From IMG/VR virus record IMGVR_UViG_3300034684_000018, positions 1 to 43,380 of that record: a stretch of DNA of 43,380 nucleotides; one strand, 5' to 3'. This document shows positions 6,630 to 13,104 of this stretch, in pieces. The position numbers and the translations under genes were made by a program. The notes beneath the pieces were generated by a model. It made no database searches. It had not been told where the DNA came from and saw nothing but the letters and a program-made list of their open reading frames with translations. This DNA is from a virus. Position 1 is the stretch's first letter. Each line of letters opens with the position of its first letter.

Positions 6630-6648
6630 GTTACTAATGTGTTATTAG
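6630..6648 (-). repeat. Pair of 11-bp repeats at the integrase 3' end
   Basis: Read on the minus strand the site is CTAATAACACATTAGTAAC, which overlaps the integrase stop codon (Ile-Thr-His-stop). The same 19 bases occur exactly, on the plus strand, at 25522-25540 over the small terminase stop. Confidence 0.7.
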
Positions 6649-7650
6649 TTCAATTGCTTCTTTCAATTCTTCAAGTGTTTTATGAGTGTAGACCCTTTCA
6701 CCAACTTCTTTTGATTTATGACCCATCATCAAATCAATGCAGACTTTATTTGCACCTGCTGAATCAAGTCTTGACCTGAAAGTGTGTCTACATTCATGTG
6801 GTGTATGTTCCATTTCAAGTTCATTCATTATTGAATTCCATATTTCATAGTATTTGGGGGTTGATACTTTCTTCCCATTAATCGAAAATAAGTATTCATT
6901 TCCTTCTTCAACCCTTCTTTGAACTAATTCAAAAATCTTTGAATGTATAGGAACAATTCTATTTTTTCCTGATGCTGATTTTGTTCCACCTTGAAAAGTT
7001 CCTTGATCTAAATCTACATTTTCAGTTTTCAATCCCAATAGTTCACTTATTCTGAACCCTGAATATAAAAACACCAGGACTGAATCAACCCAAGGTTTAT
7101 CTTTAATCTTCCAAACCTTTTCAACTTCTTCATCAGTGAAAGGTCTTTTCTTTGTTTCAGGTATTGGATCAGCAGTTGTTAATGGTGCATATGATTTGTC
7201 AATGACATCAATTTCAAGTGCAAACTTATCAAGCTGACCAAATAAATTCTTTATTGCCCATTGGGTTGAATATCCCCTTCCACAATTATCAATACAATCC
7301 TGCATGTGAAAGGACTTCATTTCTTTATACTTCATCTTATGATATTTCTTACAGTGTTTGAATGCTGATTTTAATGAAGATTGTGATGATTTACCCATCT
7401 TTGGCATTTTCTTTTCTTGGAATAATTCAAACAGTTCTTCCATTGTTGTCTTTTCTGCATCTATATCCCAAGGCGATTTATTGTATTCAGCAAGTAAAAT
7501 CATTCCTTCTTCCCTGGTTGTAGTGTAACCAATAGAAAGATATATCGGATGACCTTTGTCATTCCAACCTATTGTTTTTCTAACAGCATATGGTTTTCTT
7601 CTGTTACCTGATAATTTGACAACAGATCCATATCCATTTGGATTTCTCAA
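6634..7650 (-). CDS. int: Tyrosine-family site-specific integrase
   Basis: This 338-residue recombinase carries out integration and (with a partner) excision at attP. The N-terminus (GYGSVVKLSGNRRKPYAVRK, then GYTTTREEGMILLAEY) is an AP2-like arm-binding domain as in Tn916-type integrases. A core-binding helical domain spans about 65-165. The catalytic domain has Arg in SGFRISELLGL, H285 and R288 in HECRHTF, H311 in GHKS and the nucleophile Y321 in RVYTHKT, so the set is complete. The start is TTG at 7650, supported by AAGGGGTGA 7 bases upstream. It is transcribed toward the endolysin and is last in the minus-strand lysogeny group. Confidence 0.95.
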   Translation of the reverse strand: MRNPNGYGSVVKLSGNRRKPYAVRKTIGWNDKGHPIYLSIGYTTTREEGMILLAEYNKSPWDIDAEKTTMEELFELFQEKKMPKMGKSSQSSLKSAFKHCKKYHKMKYKEMKSFHMQDCIDNCGRGYSTQWAIKNLFGQLDKFALEIDVIDKSYAPLTTADPIPETKKRPFTDEEVEKVWKIKDKPWVDSVLVFLYSGFRISELLGLKTENVDLDQGTFQGGTKSASGKNRIVPIHSKIFELVQRRVEEGNEYLFSINGKKVSTPKYYEIWNSIMNELEMEHTPHECRHTFRSRLDSAGANKVCIDLMMGHKSKEVGERVYTHKTLEELKEAIELITH

Positions 7651-7674
7651 ATTTTTTCACCCCTTGTAAAATAG

Positions 7675-7740
7675 GGGTTGAAATGGTATAATATTTTGAA
7701 TCAATCGGTAACCATTTCAACCCTGAATTTCAATGGTTAC
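7675..7740. promoter_or_regulatory. Nested inverted repeats upstream of the integrase
   Basis: GGGTTGAAATGGT (7675-7687) and ACCATTTCAACCC (7711-7723) form a perfect 13-bp inverted repeat. GTAACCATT (7708-7716) and AATGGTTAC (7732-7740) form a second one sharing the middle arm. The cluster lies just before the integrase ribosome site. Possible roles are control of integrase expression or binding of an excision factor. No confident promoter was found for the integrase. Confidence 0.5.
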
Positions 7741-7747
7741 AATCAAA

Positions 7748-7782
7748 GATCCTTGGTGCTGCAACACCAGGGGTCTTTTTTT
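7748..7782 (+). terminator. Hairpin with T-run between integrase and 7785 gene
   Basis: The 11-bp stem GATCCTTGGTG (7748-7758) / CACCAGGGGTC (7765-7775) has two wobble pairs, a CTGCAA loop and a T-run to the right. It ends plus-strand transcription clearly. On the minus strand the trailing TTTGATT is weaker, so leftward reading into the integrase may be only partly reduced. Confidence 0.6.
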
Positions 7783-7784
7783 CT

Positions 7785-8237
7785 TTATAGGACAACTTTC
7801 AAAGGTGTTGATTGTGGTTTCAACTTCTGAAAATAATCAACCAGTTGTCCTGCACCAATTTTATCATTGGTTTGCAATACAATTGTCTTATCTTCATCAG
7901 AATGGTAATTAATAATCACAAAGTGAGTTTCAATCTTCTTTTCTTTGGTCTTGACCCTTCCACCCACCATTGCACCCAATAAACCAAATGTTGCTGCACC
8001 AATAATCATTCCTGGTGCTGATTGCTTGACTATCTGTTGCATTTCAACTTCATTCTTATAATCAATAAGTGTTAGTTTTGAAAGGTCAATTTCAAATTCT
8101 TGTTTTGTAGCTGCAACAATCAAAGTCAAACCTTCATCAGTTAATTTTACAACCAAATCAGCTTGTTCTTGAATTGGTAGTCCTTCAACATGGGTTGCAC
8201 CAATAACTTTTCCCTTCACTTTTTTCCTTCCAAACAT
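7785..8237 (-). CDS. Unknown lysogeny-region protein with a glycine-zipper segment
   Basis: About 150 residues from the ATG at 8237 (MFGRKKVKGKVIGATHVEGL). That start is chosen over 8258 because GGAAAGGTGA lies 9 bases before it and the longer form overlaps this site. The N-terminal half is beta-rich and may be PH-like. A glycine-rich hydrophobic stretch (APGMIIGAATFGLLGAMVGG) in the middle could insert in or lie on the membrane. The C-terminal part (HFVIINYHSDEDKTIVLQTN) is again beta-rich. It sits between integrase and the ImmA-like protease, where phages often carry lysogenic conversion or superinfection genes. Function not recognised. Confidence 0.6.
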   Translation of the reverse strand: MFGRKKVKGKVIGATHVEGLPIQEQADLVVKLTDEGLTLIVAATKQEFEIDLSKLTLIDYKNEVEMQQIVKQSAPGMIIGAATFGLLGAMVGGRVKTKEKKIETHFVIINYHSDEDKTIVLQTNDKIGAGQLVDYFQKLKPQSTPLKVVL

Positions 8238-8273
8238 AAAAATCACCTTTCCTTTCATTAAATTTTATATTTC

Positions 8274-8547
8274 ATCTTGAACCTTTCATTTATCTTGAAC
8301 CCCTTAAAAGTATTGATTTTATAAGGTTTTGAATGGTGTGGGGTTCAAGGTTCAAGGTATATCTCTATATATTCTTATTTTTAGAGTATATTTATATAGT
8401 TCTTATTAAAATTATGTTAAATTAAGTTATGTATATAATAAATTACTACAAACTTGAACTTCTTGAACTGACAATATTCAAACCCTTAAAATATAAGGCT
8501 TTCAATCGGTTCAAGGTGTTGTTTTCTATGTTGAACCTATCTTGAAC
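8274..8547. repeat. AT-rich region with a GGTTCAAG / CTTGAACC motif array (copy 1)
   Basis: The gap between the 7785 and 8526 genes (288 bases) has no gene. It carries many copies of a GGTTCAAG-type motif in both orientations. Reverse copies are ATCTTGAACC at 8274, TATCTTGAACC at 8291, CTTGAAC at 8453 and 8462, and TATCTTGAAC at 8538. Forward copies are at 8341, 8349 and 8507. A central AT-rich block (about 8360-8450) separates them. The last copies run into the 3' end of the ImmA-like gene and so encode its C-terminus. The same motif array occurs at 23658-23963. Confidence 0.75.
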
Positions 8548-8969
8548 TTATGTTGACCCACCCTTAATTGGATTAGGCTTTCATGACATCCATATATCAT
8601 TGCAAGCTGACCAGTGGTCAATTCCTTATATTCTTCCAGGTCTTCATCACTGATCAGCAAATTGACAGCAAATTTATTGGCTTCAACTTCAAACTTATTA
8701 ATTGACATATAAGTTCTTTCCCTTAAAAATGGTGTGTTTGAATTTGGATGTAATAAAGCATGACCAAGTTCATGGGCAGCAGTAAATAATCTTTTGTGTT
8801 CAGGAAGATTACAGTTGATATGGATGAATTTTTGTCTAAAAGCAGTGTTGTAATATCCATTTATACTTCCAAGTTCTTCAAATAAGACAATAATTCCAAG
8901 ATGATCAGCAAGTTCAAATGGATTTCTTGTCTGATACTTATTCACTAATTTTGAAATAATCTTATTCAT
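8526..8969 (-). CDS. ImmA/IrrE-type zinc metalloprotease
   Basis: About 147 residues from the ATG at 8969. The ATG at 8975 lies only 1 base from AAGGGGG and is unlikely. The zinc motif HELGH is at residues 66-70 in the shorter numbering. Downstream is the EVEANKFAVNLL segment with the ExxxNxFA pattern of ImmA/IrrE (DUF955) proteases. In systems such as ICEBs1, ImmA cleaves the ImmR-type repressor to start induction; here the adjacent repressor at 9000 is the likely substrate (inference). The last residues (VGQHKFKIGST) are encoded by motif-array copies, which suggests that the array has extended into the gene or been tolerated there. Confidence 0.9.
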   Translation of the reverse strand: MNKIISKLVNKYQTRNPFELADHLGIIVLFEELGSINGYYNTAFRQKFIHINCNLPEHKRLFTAAHELGHALLHPNSNTPFLRERTYMSINKFEVEANKFAVNLLISDEDLEEYKELTTGQLAMIYGCHESLIQLRVGQHKFKIGST

Positions 8970-8999
8970 ATCCATACCCCCTTGATGTAATCAAATAGT

Positions 9000-9455
9000 C
9001 TATTTTTTATATTTATCAGGGGTAAATTTCTGTTTAGCAATCAACTTTCCCATCTTCAAACTATTCAAAAGACTATTCTTCAATAAATCCCTTGTTTCAT
9101 CATCCAAGATTTCACCATCAAACATTAAAGCTTCCTGGTAATTATCAAGTTGTTCCAATAAGAAATTCATGGTTATAGCAATATCCTTCTTATCCCTATT
9201 TGAAAAATCTTCACACCTTTGAACATCCAGTGCAAGTTTTTCTTCATCAGGTAACTTCCTGAACTCTGTTTTCCCAAGTAACCAATCAACTGAAACATTA
9301 AAGTAATCTGCAACTTGTGACAGTTTGTCAGAATTGGGTGAACTCTTATTCCACTTATATAATGTTCCTTTCCCAAGTCCAAGTTCGACTTCTAATTTTG
9401 ATACAGTAATATTATTTTCTTCACATAACAACTGAATTCTTTCCAGTATGTTCAT
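9000..9455 (-). CDS. CI/ImmR-like XRE repressor
   Basis: About 151 residues from the ATG at 9455 (MNILERIQLLCEENN). GAAGGGGGC lies 9 bases before it, whereas the TTG at 9473 overlaps that site. Residues 1-62 form an XRE helix-turn-helix (ITVSKLEVELGLGKGTLYKW, then DKLSQVADYFNVSVDWLLG). The remaining 90 residues are helical (RDKKDIAITMNFLLEQLDNY and beyond) and may serve dimerisation; there is no LexA-type Ser/Lys self-cleavage domain. This fits inactivation by the neighbouring ImmA-like protease. It probably binds the CTGAA palindromes upstream and shuts the plus-strand early promoter. Confidence 0.9.
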   Translation of the reverse strand: MNILERIQLLCEENNITVSKLEVELGLGKGTLYKWNKSSPNSDKLSQVADYFNVSVDWLLGKTEFRKLPDEEKLALDVQRCEDFSNRDKKDIAITMNFLLEQLDNYQEALMFDGEILDDETRDLLKNSLLNSLKMGKLIAKQKFTPDKYKK

Positions 9456-9483
9456 AGCATTTGCCCCCTTCAAAAAAATTTAT

Positions 9484-9497
9484 CTGAAAATATTCAG
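9484..9497. promoter_or_regulatory. Operator 1 (CTGAAAATATTCAG)
   Basis: This 14-bp palindrome has CTGAA/TTCAG-type arms. It lies between the repressor start and the divergent promoters and is one of four related sites. Confidence 0.75.
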
Positions 9498-9506
9498 CAA
9501 AAACTA

Positions 9507-9534
9507 TTGACATACTGAATTAAATCAGTATAAT
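9507..9534 (+). promoter_or_regulatory. Early rightward promoter
   Basis: TTGACA (9507-9512), a 16-base spacer and TATAAT (9529-9534) are both perfect consensus hexamers. Operator 2 fills the spacer, so a bound repressor would block polymerase. It points to the 9718 gene and the early operon. Confidence 0.85.
9514..9529. promoter_or_regulatory. Operator 2 (ACTGAATTAAATCAGT)
   Basis: This is a 16-bp near-perfect palindrome placed inside the spacer of the rightward promoter. Its arms match the other operators (CTGAA and its complement, with one arm reading ATCAG). Confidence 0.8.
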
Positions 9535-9537
9535 ATA

Positions 9538-9566
9538 ATTATAGCTGAAATAATTCAGCAAATCAA
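9538..9566 (-). promoter_or_regulatory. Leftward (repressor) promoter, proximal
   Basis: On the minus strand, TTGATT (9566-9561), a 17-base spacer and TATAAT (9543-9538) form a promoter directed at the repressor. Operator 3 occupies the spacer, which suggests autoregulation. Confidence 0.7.
9544..9559. promoter_or_regulatory. Operator 3 (GCTGAAATAATTCAGC)
   Basis: This 16-bp palindrome has 7-base arms that pair exactly (GCTGAAA has one central mismatch zone) and is the best of the four sites. It sits in the spacer of the leftward promoter. Confidence 0.8.
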
Positions 9567-9613
9567 AAGGACTTCCTGAATACTTTCTATATAATATGTG
9601 GTGAGATACTATT

Positions 9614-9642
9614 ATAATAGATTATTTTCAGTGAATTGTCAA
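9614..9642 (-). promoter_or_regulatory. Leftward promoter, distal
   Basis: On the minus strand, TTGACA (9642-9637), a 17-base spacer and TATTAT (9619-9614) give a second possible repressor promoter upstream of the first, with a half operator (TTCAGTGAA) in the spacer. It could serve for establishment or for maintenance. Confidence 0.5.
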
Positions 9643-9651
9643 TAAATTTTG

Positions 9652-9665
9652 CTGAATTATTTCAA
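9652..9665. promoter_or_regulatory. Operator 4 (CTGAATTATTTCAA)
   Basis: This site is related to operators 1-3 with one arm imperfect at the last base. It lies downstream of the rightward promoter, within the leader of the 9718 gene. Confidence 0.6.
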
Positions 9666-9717
9666 CAAAACTATATTTTTTATTCGACAAAATGTCAGAA
9701 AGGAGTGCAATGGATTA

Positions 9718-9903
9718 ATGAATGAATTTGAAAAGGCAGTAAGAAAGGCATTGATTGACAGGGATATGAAGCTTACTGACTTGGCTGATGCTATTGGAAT
9801 AAGTCTAACTTATTTATATGACATTCTTAATGGTAACAGAAAAGCAGAGCATCAGAAGAAAAAAATTATTGAAATTCTTGAACTTCAAGAAGATTTTGAT
9901 TAA
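9718..9903 (+). CDS. Small XRE/Cro-like DNA-binding protein
   Basis: This 61-residue protein starts MNEFEKAVRKALIDRDM. The helix-turn-helix is LTDLADAIGISLTYLYDILN (about residues 18-37), followed by a basic segment (NRKAEHQKKK). The start at 9718 is chosen because translation from the upstream codon at 9649 would cross operator 4 and lacks a ribosome site. AAAGGAG is at 9699-9705. A two-codon frame, ATG-GAT-TAA (9710-9718), ends on the start codon (TAATG), which may couple initiation. As first gene of the rightward transcript, divergent from the repressor, it probably acts as a Cro-like antagonist. Confidence 0.8.
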   Translation: MNEFEKAVRKALIDRDMKLTDLADAIGISLTYLYDILNGNRKAEHQKKKIIEILELQEDFD

Positions 9904-9917
9904 GAAAGGATGATGCA

Positions 9918-10091
9918 ATGAAAAAAATCTTGTTTGCATGGATTGAACAGATCATTCAGTTTGACACAGAAGATGAAAGGCAGGACTTCATTAAAAAGAC
10001 AAAAGGTATGAAGGTTGTTAAATCCTTTGAACAAGATGGTAAATACAACCTTCATGTCAAAAGACCTTACAACAATAACAAAATGAAATGA
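9918..10091 (+). CDS. Small early protein, unknown
   Basis: This 57-residue protein begins MKKILFAWIEQIIQFDTEDE and ends KRPYNNNKMK. Its ribosome site is GAAAGGATG. It reads as a small alpha/beta protein with a basic, Asn-rich tail. It lies 14 bases after the Cro-like gene and 15 bases before the next XRE gene, in the same transcript. Small proteins at this place in clostridial phages are often early regulators, but nothing diagnostic is visible. An antisense frame in the same stretch is a shadow. Confidence 0.65.
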   Translation: MKKILFAWIEQIIQFDTEDERQDFIKKTKGMKVVKSFEQDGKYNLHVKRPYNNNKMK

Positions 10092-10106
10092 AAGGAGAAG
10101 TGAAAA

Positions 10107-10505
10107 ATGAGTTTTGCAGCTAATTTGAAAAAGGCAATGGATGAAAGGAATATGACACAAGCTGAACTTTCAGCATTAACTGGAATTGGTAAATCTTCAA
10201 TTAGTCAATATCTATCAGGAAAGAATGAACCAAATGAAAAGAGAAAAGAAAAACTTGCAGAAGCACTTGATTGTTCAGTGGCTTTCTTGAATGGATTAAC
10301 AAAATGTAGTGATCCAACAGATGACCCAAATGGTCTGAAAAATGTTCCAGTAGCAGAAGCAGCAAAAAGACTTGGTAAATCAGAACAGTTCATCAGGGTT
10401 GGACTTCAAAGAAGAATACTTCCATTTGGTGTTGCAGTCCAGTTGTCATCAAGGTTTAGTTATCATATTTCACCAAAGCTGCTTAATGAATACATTGGTG
10501 AATAA
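10107..10505 (+). CDS. XRE regulator with a second helix-turn-helix domain
   Basis: This 132-residue protein has two parts. Residues 1-70 form a canonical XRE domain (MTQAELSALTGIGKSSISQY, LSGKNEPNEKRKEKLAEALD, CSVAFLNGL). Residues 78-132 (NVPVAEAAKRLGKSEQFIRV onward, then SSRFSYHISPKLLNEYIGE) look like an excisionase/MerR-like winged DNA-binding unit. The pairing suggests a regulator that contacts two kinds of site, or an excision factor. The start follows AAAGGAG by 9 bases. It is a candidate excisionase because no separate xis gene is evident (inference). Confidence 0.8.
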   Translation: MSFAANLKKAMDERNMTQAELSALTGIGKSSISQYLSGKNEPNEKRKEKLAEALDCSVAFLNGLTKCSDPTDDPNGLKNVPVAEAAKRLGKSEQFIRVGLQRRILPFGVAVQLSSRFSYHISPKLLNEYIGE

Positions 10506-10513
10506 AAGAAAAA

Positions 10514-10545
10514 GCACCAAAGGAAATAGCAGTTTCCAAAGGTGC
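10514..10545 (+). other. Hairpin after the two-domain XRE gene
   Basis: GCACC (10514-10518) pairs with GGTGC (10541-10545), and GGAAA (10522-10526) with TTTCC (10533-10537), separated by symmetric AAA internal loops. There is no T-run, so it is more likely an RNA processing or stability element than a terminator. Confidence 0.4.
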
Positions 10546-10597
10546 AAATGGAAAAATATACTTGCTTAAATTATATGTGAAGGGGTGCAAAAAATCA

Positions 10598-11119
10598 ATG
10601 ATCAAACTTACAAAGTTATCTGCTGCACTTAAAAACTTGAACTTTGTTGCTTGGATTAAGAAGAACAATCACGATTATATACTTTCAAATTACTTTATTT
10701 TAAAAACAAACCAAGAGATCAAAGGAAGTGCATTGACAAAATTAATATCTTTACTTGAAACTGTTCCCCAAGAAGGTCAAGGAATTCAAAACAGATACAA
10801 TCACAGAAAAGAAATGACAGAAGTGGAAATGGAAAACTTGCTTAATCTTCTTGAATGTAAAGATAAAAGACCAGTTCATTTTACCAACTTGATTTATCAA
10901 ACTGACAAGGAACTTTTTTCAATATTCAAAGGTGAAGATTACATCTTTGTTAATAAAAAATATCTTGATTTGATAGACCTTTATGAAAAGAACATTGAAA
11001 TATTTGGAACAAAGAAAGTATCACCAGTATATTTCAACAAAGATAATGAAGAATTAATGATTTTACCAGTAAGACTTGAAGAAAATCCATTTTATTTGAA
11101 AGGTAATAACCATGATTAA
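10598..11119 (+). CDS. Early protein of unknown function
   Basis: This 173-residue protein begins MIKLTKLSAALKNLNFVAW. The ATG at 10598 is preferred because GAAGGGGTG lies 10 bases upstream. The product is a mixed alpha/beta protein (NHDYILSNYFILKTNQEIKG, ECKDKRPVHFTNLIYQTDKE, and FFGTKKVSPVYFNKD-like segments near the end), with no membrane segment and no catalytic motif that I recognise. It overlaps the helicase gene by 8 bases, so the two are translationally coupled. It may be a partner of the helicase. Confidence 0.65.
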   Translation: MIKLTKLSAALKNLNFVAWIKKNNHDYILSNYFILKTNQEIKGSALTKLISLLETVPQEGQGIQNRYNHRKEMTEVEMENLLNLLECKDKRPVHFTNLIYQTDKELFSIFKGEDYIFVNKKYLDLIDLYEKNIEIFGTKKVSPVYFNKDNEELMILPVRLEENPFYLKGNNHD

Positions 11120-12455
11120 ACTATATCCACACCAGGAAGAAGCACTGAATCAAACAAAAGATTTCAACAGGGTTGCATATTACCTGGACATGGGTCTTGG
11201 AAAAACCTTTGTTGGAAGTGAAAAGATGAAAGAACTTGGAACTGACCTGAATATCTTGGTATGTCAAAAGTCATTAATTCCAACCTGGATTGAACACTTT
11301 AAAAAGTATTATCCACAATATGAAGTCATTGACATGACAGTAAAAAAATCATCACAGTATTTTCTTGAAAATCAAAATCAGATTGGAAAGTGTGTCCTGG
11401 TTGTAAATTATGACCTGATATTCAGAAGAAAGTTCTTCCTTCAATTAGAAAATTACACCCTGATGTTGGATGAAAGTTCAATGGTTCAAAATGAAAAAGC
11501 TAAAAGGTCAAAATTTATTCTTCAAATGAAACCTGACAATGTAATTTTACTATCAGGAACACCAACATCAGGGAAGTATGAAAACCTATGGTCACAAATT
11601 CATCTTCTTGGGTGGAAGATCAGCAGTGAATTATACAACAAGCAATATGTTAATTGGAAGAAGATTGAAGCAGGAGATTTCCCACTTTGGGTGGTTGATA
11701 AAGATGAACCTTATAAAAATGTTGATAGGTTGAAACAAAAGCTTCGTGATCATGGTGCAGTATTTATGAAAACAGATGAATGTTTTGAACTTCCTGAACA
11801 GACTTTCATCACAATCAATGTTCCAACATCAAGGGAATATAGGAAGTTCCAAAGGAATTCAATCATCACAATTGACACAAAGAACTTGGTTGAATTTAAA
11901 GATGACAGTGACTTTTGGGGTAAATCAGATACTTCAAACAATGTTGAACTGATTGGTGATACAACATTAACCAAAAGATTATATTCCAGGATGTTATGTG
12001 GTCACTACAACAAGGACAAGCTGAAAGCATTTGAAGACCTGGCATCCAGTACACAAGATAGACTGATTGTATTTTATAACTTCAATGAAGAACTTGCAGC
12101 ATTAAAGAAAATTGCTAAAAAGTTGAACAAACCTATTTCAGAAGTTAGTGGACAAGTTAAGGATCTGACTAACTATGAAAATGAAGATAATTCAATTACC
12201 TTCATCCAATATCAGGCAGGGGCAATGGGGTTAAATCTTCAAAAGGCAAATAAAATAATATATTTTACCCTGACTGAAAAAAGTGAACTATTTGAACAAT
12301 CAAAGAAAAGAATTCACAGGATTGGTCAGACAAACAACTGCTTATATTACTTGTTAATTTGCAAAGGTAGTGTGGAAGAAGACATTCTTCAAATATTAGA
12401 AATGAGAAAGGACTATACAGATGAACTATTCAAGGAATATATCAATAAGGAATAA
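11112..12455 (+). CDS. SNF2/SF2-type DNA helicase or translocase
   Basis: This 447-residue protein shows all main SF2 motifs. Q-like YPHQEEAL is at the N-terminus. Walker A DMGLGKT is at residues 26-32. The motif II equivalent is LMLDESSMVQ (DESS in place of DEAH). Motif III is LLSGTPTSGKYENLW. The C-terminal RecA lobe has FIQYQAGAMGLNLQ (motif V) and QSKKRIHRIGQTN (motif VI), the SNF2 pattern. It probably acts as an ATP-driven DNA translocase in phage replication or recombination. It lies upstream of nuclease and recombinase genes. Its 3' end overlaps the 12421 gene by 35 bases. Confidence 0.9.
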   Translation: MIKLYPHQEEALNQTKDFNRVAYYLDMGLGKTFVGSEKMKELGTDLNILVCQKSLIPTWIEHFKKYYPQYEVIDMTVKKSSQYFLENQNQIGKCVLVVNYDLIFRRKFFLQLENYTLMLDESSMVQNEKAKRSKFILQMKPDNVILLSGTPTSGKYENLWSQIHLLGWKISSELYNKQYVNWKKIEAGDFPLWVVDKDEPYKNVDRLKQKLRDHGAVFMKTDECFELPEQTFITINVPTSREYRKFQRNSIITIDTKNLVEFKDDSDFWGKSDTSNNVELIGDTTLTKRLYSRMLCGHYNKDKLKAFEDLASSTQDRLIVFYNFNEELAALKKIAKKLNKPISEVSGQVKDLTNYENEDNSITFIQYQAGAMGLNLQKANKIIYFTLTEKSELFEQSKKRIHRIGQTNNCLYYLLICKGSVEEDILQILEMRKDYTDELFKEYINKE

Positions 12456-13104
12456 AAGAAGGTTAAGAAACATCATAATTTCATGGTTGATTGTCCTGGT
12501 CATTGGTTTCATGATTGGCTTCGGTATCGGTAAAGTTGGACAAGCAGATTCAGTTGAAGCACTTGCACAGTTCAGTGAAGTTGAACCTTATGGAACTATT
12601 GATGGAAAAACATTCAACTGGGGTTTAGCTGAAAATTGGAAAAGTGGTGCTGAACTTGGGTTCATTCCCCTGGAAGTTGAACTTGATGAAGAACTTCAAG
12701 AATTCATTTACTGCTTGTCATACGGTTACAACATAGATTATGCATTTGTAATGGGATTGATTGAAGCAGAAAGCACCTATCAAGTTGATGTGGTTAGTTC
12801 AACCAATGATTATGGGTTAATGCAGATTAACACAGTCAACCATGAATGGTTAAAAGAAAAACTTGGTGTTACAGACTTCCTTGACCCATACCAAAACACC
12901 AGGTCAGGAATTTACATACTACGAAACCTATTTGAAAAGTATGAAGATCCTGAAAAAGTATTGATGGCTTATAACATGGGTGAAACTGGTGCAAAAAGGC
13001 TTTGGGATAAAGGAATTTATGAAACTGATTACACCAACAAAGTTATTAAGAACATCATGAAAATAAAAAATTATATCAATGAAAGGATGGAAAACAATGA
13101 GTAA
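12421..13104 (+). CDS. Membrane-anchored lytic transglycosylase (SLT type)
   Basis: This 227-residue protein has a basic start and a single hydrophobic helix at about 18-36 (NIIISWLIVLVIGFMIGFGI), a signal anchor. The outer part carries a lysozyme-like SLT fold: VMGLIEAESTY with catalytic E117 before S118, then NDYGLMQIN (the GLMQI motif) and VLMAYNMGETGAKRLW (the AYN motif). It cuts the glycan strand. It lies inside the replication module rather than the lysis or tail operon and overlaps the helicase gene. It may act early at the cell envelope, for example in remodelling or exclusion (inference). Confidence 0.85.
   Translation: MNYSRNISIRNKRRLRNIIISWLIVLVIGFMIGFGIGKVGQADSVEALAQFSEVEPYGTIDGKTFNWGLAENWKSGAELGFIPLEVELDEELQEFIYCLSYGYNIDYAFVMGLIEAESTYQVDVVSSTNDYGLMQINTVNHEWLKEKLGVTDFLDPYQNTRSGIYILRNLFEKYEDPEKVLMAYNMGETGAKRLWDKGIYETDYTNKVIKNIMKIKNYINERMENNE

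Larger units (their letters stand above)
6447..6633 (+). other. Intergenic region, probable phage attachment site (attP)
   Basis: This 187-base non-coding gap lies between the endolysin (plus) and the integrase end (minus), where attP usually lies in phages with this gene order. It holds a hairpin (6474-6498), a bidirectional terminator (6587-6625) and, at each side, a pair of 11-bp direct repeats (6456-6479 and 6630-6648) that could be integrase arm sites. The core crossover sequence cannot be identified without the host junctions. Gene order supports the site; the exact core is inference. Confidence 0.4.

Noticed and set aside
8274-8547. GGTTCAAG motifs as tRNA T-arms
   Set aside because: GGTTCAA resembles a T-loop, but no acceptor stem, anticodon arm or CCA-ready end is found around any copy, and copies occur in both orientations at short, irregular spacing.
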